This document shows, one piece after another, positions 6,652-9,024 of a DNA stretch of 9,024 nucleotides. The translations under genes and the position numbers were made by a program. The notes beneath the pieces were generated by a model. It worked only from the letters and a program-made list of their open reading frames with translations, was not told the DNA's origin and did no database searches. The stretch covers positions 1-9,024 of the forward strand of contig JAPKXV010000374.1 of assembly GCA_026394635.1 (NCBI GenBank), read 5' to 3'. The first letter of the stretch is position 1. Every line of letters begins with the position of its first letter. The stretch is from Methanoregula sp. Its GTDB lineage: Archaea > Halobacteriota > Methanomicrobia > Methanomicrobiales > Methanospirillaceae.

Positions 6652-6843
6652 GTGACTGATCGGGCTACTGGACTGGAGAAGGACAAAAGGCGTTTTTTGG
6701 CATGGCACTTCCGGGAAGATCCGATCAGTCTTGCAGAGAGGCTATTTGGTACTGAATGGTTACAAGTATTTTTGAGTCAGGAAGAGTGTTTTATCCTCAA
6801 GTATTCTCACTGGATGAACGCACTCCAATATATGCTGCAATAG
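6652..6843 (+). CDS. Small hypothetical protein
   Basis: A 63-residue ORF starting at GTG (VTDRATGLEK...) and ending CAA TAG. I recognise no family. It is mixed in charge with several aromatic residues (FLAWHF, GTEWLQVFL, YSHWMNALQYML), reads like a soluble globular or helical fragment, and has no signal peptide. A TATA box lies about 80 nt upstream of the start; no good ribosome binding site precedes the GTG. The stop TAG lies in the target duplication of the adjacent MITE-like element, and the undisrupted sequence would have stopped at the same codon, so the insertion did not truncate it. It may be a real small gene or the remnant of a longer one; coding status is uncertain. Confidence 0.35.
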   Translation: MTDRATGLEKDKRRFLAWHFREDPISLAERLFGTEWLQVFLSQEECFILKYSHWMNALQYMLQ

Positions 6844-6980
6844 AGGCTGTTGCATAAATATTTTCGATTGTACTTTTGTGCCTATTGAAGTCAGAATTAT
6901 CCCTGCATTTTTGCTGGAATGCATTCTCTCCAACCCCAATTATACAAATGGGTTGCTATTTTTGAGTTATGCAACAGCCT
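6844..6980. mobile_element. 137-bp MITE-like element
   Basis: AGGCTGTTGCATAA at 6844-6857 is the exact inverted complement of TTATGCAACAGCCT at 6967-6980. CAATAG directly abuts both ends (6838-6843 and 6981-6986) as a 6-bp target duplication. The inside has no ORF but two short inverted repeats, GCATT/AATGC (6905-6922) and CAACCC/GGGTTG (6931-6955). This is the structure of a non-autonomous element mobilised by a transposase elsewhere. The parent family cannot be fixed from the ends alone; a 5-6 bp duplication would suit an IS1634-like parent among others. Confidence 0.85.
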
Positions 6981-7050
6981 CAATAGATGTTGCAAAAAAT
7001 GAAATAACCCGTGAAGTATATCACCCGAACCGGCATTAAAGATGACTATC

Positions 7051-7056
7051 AAGGAG
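7051..7056 (+). promoter_or_regulatory. Ribosome binding site deciding the start at 7063
   Basis: AAGGAG lies 6 nt before ATG 7063 and overlaps the coding region that would follow from the upstream ATG 7042, so 7063 is the better start and gives a normal signal-peptide N-terminus. Confidence 0.7.
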
Positions 7057-7062
7057 TATACC

Positions 7063-8558
7063 ATGACAGGTACAAAAAAAAGTACAGGAAAAATTTTCTC
7101 GATTGTTTTTACTGTAGCGTTGATCTGCCTGATGACTGCTGTGATAATTCCCGGCGTGAATGCCGCTTCAGCAGTGGATCTTGGATCAGCCGGTAATTAT
7201 GCAATTCTGGCAAAAACAGGAATCTCGACCACAGGAACAACAATGATCACCGGAAATATCGGTGTCAGTCCAATTGCTGCGACGGCAATTACTGGATTTG
7301 GACTAACCATGGATGCATCAAATCAATTTTCTAGATCCTCATTGGTGACAGGAAATGTATATGCAGCCAATTACGCGCCTCCAACTCCCGCTACAATGAC
7401 TACAGCTGTAAGCGCCATGGAAGCTGCGTACACGAGCACAGCAGGACAAACACCTTCCAGTGCTACTGAACTTTACGCCGGGAATCTCGGTGGAAAGATC
7501 TCACTCTGGATGCCCAAGGTAATTCGGGTGCTGTCTGGATCTTCCAGGTGGCAGGAGATCTCACCATGAATTCCGCGTCGCGTGTTGTATTGGCGAACGG
7601 CGCACAAGCGCAGAATGTCTATTGGCAGATTGGCGGTGGCACTGGTGCGATAATTGGATCGGGTGCGCATGCTGAAGGTAATTTACTCACTGCAAAGGCG
7701 ATCATCATGGGCAGTGGAGCATCACTCAATGGGAGGGCACTGGCACAGACTGCTGTTACCTTGATCGCGGATACAATAACAGCAACACCATCAACATCCA
7801 CCCCCGCACCGGTACAAACCGTTACGCTGGCACCGGGACAAACCGCTACACCGACACTGGCACCGGGACAAACCGCTACACCGACACTGGCACCAGGACA
7901 AACCGCTACACCGACACCGGTACAAAAGTATGAACCAATACCAACATCCGCACCAACAGCCCTAACAACCACCGTTCCGGTGAATGTTGGAGGAAGCTCC
8001 GATGTAACCAAGGTGAATGTAACAGGCACCGGGAATAACGACATGATTGTCACCGGTATCGCAGCATACGACCCCGGGAAGAATGTCGTAACGCCTCCCG
8101 GCACCGTGTACCGGTATTTTAATCTCGTACCGGCACGGTACACCACTGTCGATGGGGTAGCGATCTCATTCAGTGTGCCGAGTCAGTGGCTCGATGACAG
8201 ACAAATCCCCCCGCAGAGTATTGTACTGTACCATCTCGATGGCGGCACCACGTGGACAGCCCTACCGACAAAACTGGTTGAAATTGAGGGCGCAAAGGTT
8301 GACTACAATGCAACAAGCCCCGGTTTCTCGCTGTTTGCGATCACCGCGCAGAACTATCCGGTAACCGCAACAGTGAAGACAGCTGCACCTACAGTATCTA
8401 CCGTGGCACAAACACCCGTTGCCACGCAGACAACTGCACAGCCCACGCAGATACCGACAACAAAATCACCGGTTCCGGTCTGGGTACCGGTAACTGCGGT
8501 CTTCGGTGCACTGCTGATCATAGCAGTTGTTTCCGACCATAAAGGGAAAAATTCCTGA
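7063..8558 (+). pseudogene. Surface protein with DUF3494 (ice-binding-like) and PGF-pre-PGF domains, broken by deletion/frameshift
   Basis: Frame 1 gives a signal peptide (TGTKKSTGK, then a hydrophobic run to PGVNAASA) and the first half of a DUF3494 domain, VDLGSAGNYAILAKTGI to LYAGNLGGK. Frame 3 continues from DLTLDAQGNSGAVWIFQVAGDL through NVYWQIGGG and GRALAQTAVTLIADTIT, completing the domain. The usual TFTPGxYxW segment between them is missing, so roughly 50 bp were lost near 7496 with a frame change. Then come a Thr/Pro linker with three TLAPGQTATP repeats, a PGF-pre-PGF domain (YFNLVPARYTT ... ISFSVPSQWL ... TTWTALPTK ... SPGFSLFAIT), a second Thr-rich linker and a C-terminal membrane helix (about VWVPVTAVFGALLIIAVV) with a short basic tail. 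It would be exported and membrane-anchored. ATG 7063 is preferred to ATG 7042 because AAGGAG lies at 7051-7056. As it stands only a truncated 169-residue product ending at 7569 is made from this start. Confidence 0.85.
7824..7913 (+). repeat. Three tandem 30-bp repeats encoding TLAPGQTATP
   Basis: Units at 7824-7853, 7854-7883 and 7884-7913 differ at only a few bases (acgctgg/acactgg at the start, ccggga/ccagga inside). The preceding PAPVQTV and following TPVQKY are degenerate part-units. They form a Thr/Pro-rich spacer between the DUF3494 and PGF-pre-PGF domains; because the unit is a multiple of three, copy number can vary without changing frame. Confidence 0.9.
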
Positions 8559-8574
8559 ACGGAAATTTCTCTCT

Positions 8575-8597
8575 ATTTTACTTTTTTTTGATTTTTA
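8575..8597 (+). terminator. Poly-T archaeal transcription terminator
   Basis: A T-rich run with TTTTTTTT at 8582-8589 and TTTTT at 8592-8596 follows the stop at 8556-8558 within 25 nt. Archaeal RNA polymerase terminates at such U-tracts without needing a hairpin. Confidence 0.65.
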
Positions 8598-8616
8598 CCG
8601 AAGTTGGTCTTAAAAC

Positions 8617-8820
8617 ATGTGCATGGCGCTGTATGAACCGGTTCACAACCACATCTCACTTGCGGTTCCGGTAGTTCATGTGGTGAAATTAGCATCCAGA
8701 ATCTGTTCTGAAGTACACAATTGCCTGTTGAGTCCGGGTAACGGCACTCCCGGATCGCTTTTGCAGTCAGTACAAACCCTAAATCATAAAGGTCTACCGG
8801 TATACGCCAACAAAAGGTGA
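8617..8820 (+). CDS. Questionable small ORF
   Basis: A 67-residue frame (MCMALYEPVHNHISLAV...) with no recognisable motif and no clear ribosome binding site or TATA box. It contains a 6-bp inverted repeat, TCCGGG/CCCGGA, at 8733-8754, and its stop TGA (8818-8820) falls where the end of the neighbouring insertion sequence may begin. I give it low weight; it may be non-coding or a remnant cut by the insertion. Confidence 0.15.
   Translation: MCMALYEPVHNHISLAVPVVHVVKLASRICSEVHNCLLSPGNGTPGSLLQSVQTLNHKGLPVYANKR
8733..8754. other. Inverted repeat TCCGGG/CCCGGA
   Basis: A perfect 6-bp stem around a 10-nt loop between the surface-protein terminator and the insertion sequence. No U-run follows. It resembles the CCGG hairpins at 6226-6313, but its role is unknown. 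Confidence 0.3.
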
Positions 8821-8847
8821 TTATGTAACATCCACCAAAAACACGAT
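8816..8847 (-). mobile_element. Possible terminal end of the IS1595-family element
   Basis: GGTGATTATGTAACATCCACC starts at 8816, about 30 bp beyond the transposase stop, the usual distance to an IS end, and begins with GG as many IS1595 termini do. The matching end is outside the window, so the boundary is a guess. Confidence 0.3.
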
Positions 8848-9024
8848 CTAATTCAACATCAATTCAATTAAGTCCGCAAATACATCTTTCTCTCTGTTGT
8901 TATACCTCCACTCCATTTCTTTGATGTAAAAGAGAAACTTTTCTTTTGAGATCCCATGATGTTTCATCAACCTCTCTTTAGCGAAGGACCAGAATCCCTC
9001 AATGCCATTGATGTAAACTTTACC
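8848..9024 (-). CDS. IS1595-family (ISXO2-like) transposase, C-terminal end (partial)
   Basis: On the minus strand the frame is open from the window edge to TAG (8848-8850), giving 58 residues with no start inside the window. The sequence GKVYINGIEGFWSFAKERLM ... HHGISKEKFLFYIKEMEWRYNNR is characteristic of the C-terminal part of ISXO2-like DDE transposases of the IS1595 family: the IEGFWS motif carries the last Glu region of the catalytic site, followed by the typical KEMExRxNNR block. The enzyme would move its own element by cut or copy of the DNA ends. The rest of the gene and the other IS end lie beyond the window, so whether it is intact cannot be told. It faces the surface-protein gene convergently. 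Confidence 0.85.
   Translation of the reverse strand, partial: GKVYINGIEGFWSFAKERLMKHHGISKEKFLFYIKEMEWRYNNREKDVFADLIELMLN

Noticed and set aside
7619..8146. 175-residue minus-strand ORF with Val/Gly/Ala/Cys repeats
   Set aside because: It is the antisense shadow of the Thr/Pro repeat region of the surface protein; the repeat explains its length and pattern.

Overview
The window looks like chromosome from a methanogenic archaeon, most likely of the Methanomicrobiales type. The grounds are archaeal TATA-box promoters, KaiC/KaiB proteins without KaiA, methanogen-style PAS histidine kinases of the HisKA_2 class, a response regulator with a PadR-like output domain, and a surface protein combining an ice-binding-like (DUF3494) domain with a PGF-pre-PGF domain. 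Lineage is inferred from gene style only; no rRNA or other taxonomic marker is present.

Layout. Bases 1-482 are the C-terminal end of a histidine kinase, followed after 2 nt by only the first 11 codons of a response regulator (485-517), after which homology stops. An unrecognised stretch (518-733) carries a TATA box. A tight co-directional operon follows: kaiC (734-2455), kaiB (2488-2829), a mosaic kinase (2831-4687) and a response regulator (4690-6039), with gaps of 32, 1 and 2 nt. The mosaic kinase begins with the first half of a second KaiB, runs in frame into a fragment resembling the tRNA 2-thiolation enzyme MnmA, then into PAS-PAS-HisKA_2-HATPase. Its kinase half plus the start of the next response regulator (4206-4722) is a diverged direct repeat of 1-517, offset by 4205 bp.

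Bases 6040-6651 have no convincing gene but hold two TATA boxes and several CCGG-type hairpins. A small hypothetical ORF (6652-6843) is followed by a 137-bp MITE-like element with 14-bp inverted repeats and a CAATAG target duplication. Next comes a DUF3494/PGF-pre-PGF surface protein gene (7063-8558), broken by a deletion and frameshift near 7496, and a poly-T terminator. The window ends in the C-terminus of an IS1595 (ISXO2-like) transposase on the minus strand.

How the genes fit together. KaiC is a two-domain ATPase keeping both Walker motifs, both catalytic Glu pairs and a Ser-Ser pair at the KaiC phosphosite positions. KaiB is complete. The next gene is a kinase with a (half) KaiB-like N-terminus, then a response regulator with a DNA-binding output domain. 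This parallels the cyanobacterial KaiC-KaiB-SasA-RpaA chain and suggests a KaiC-to-transcription signalling module, without showing that it keeps time. The repeats, the broken regulator, the MnmA-like insert, the MITE, the IS end and the deleted surface gene show that the locus has been heavily rearranged.
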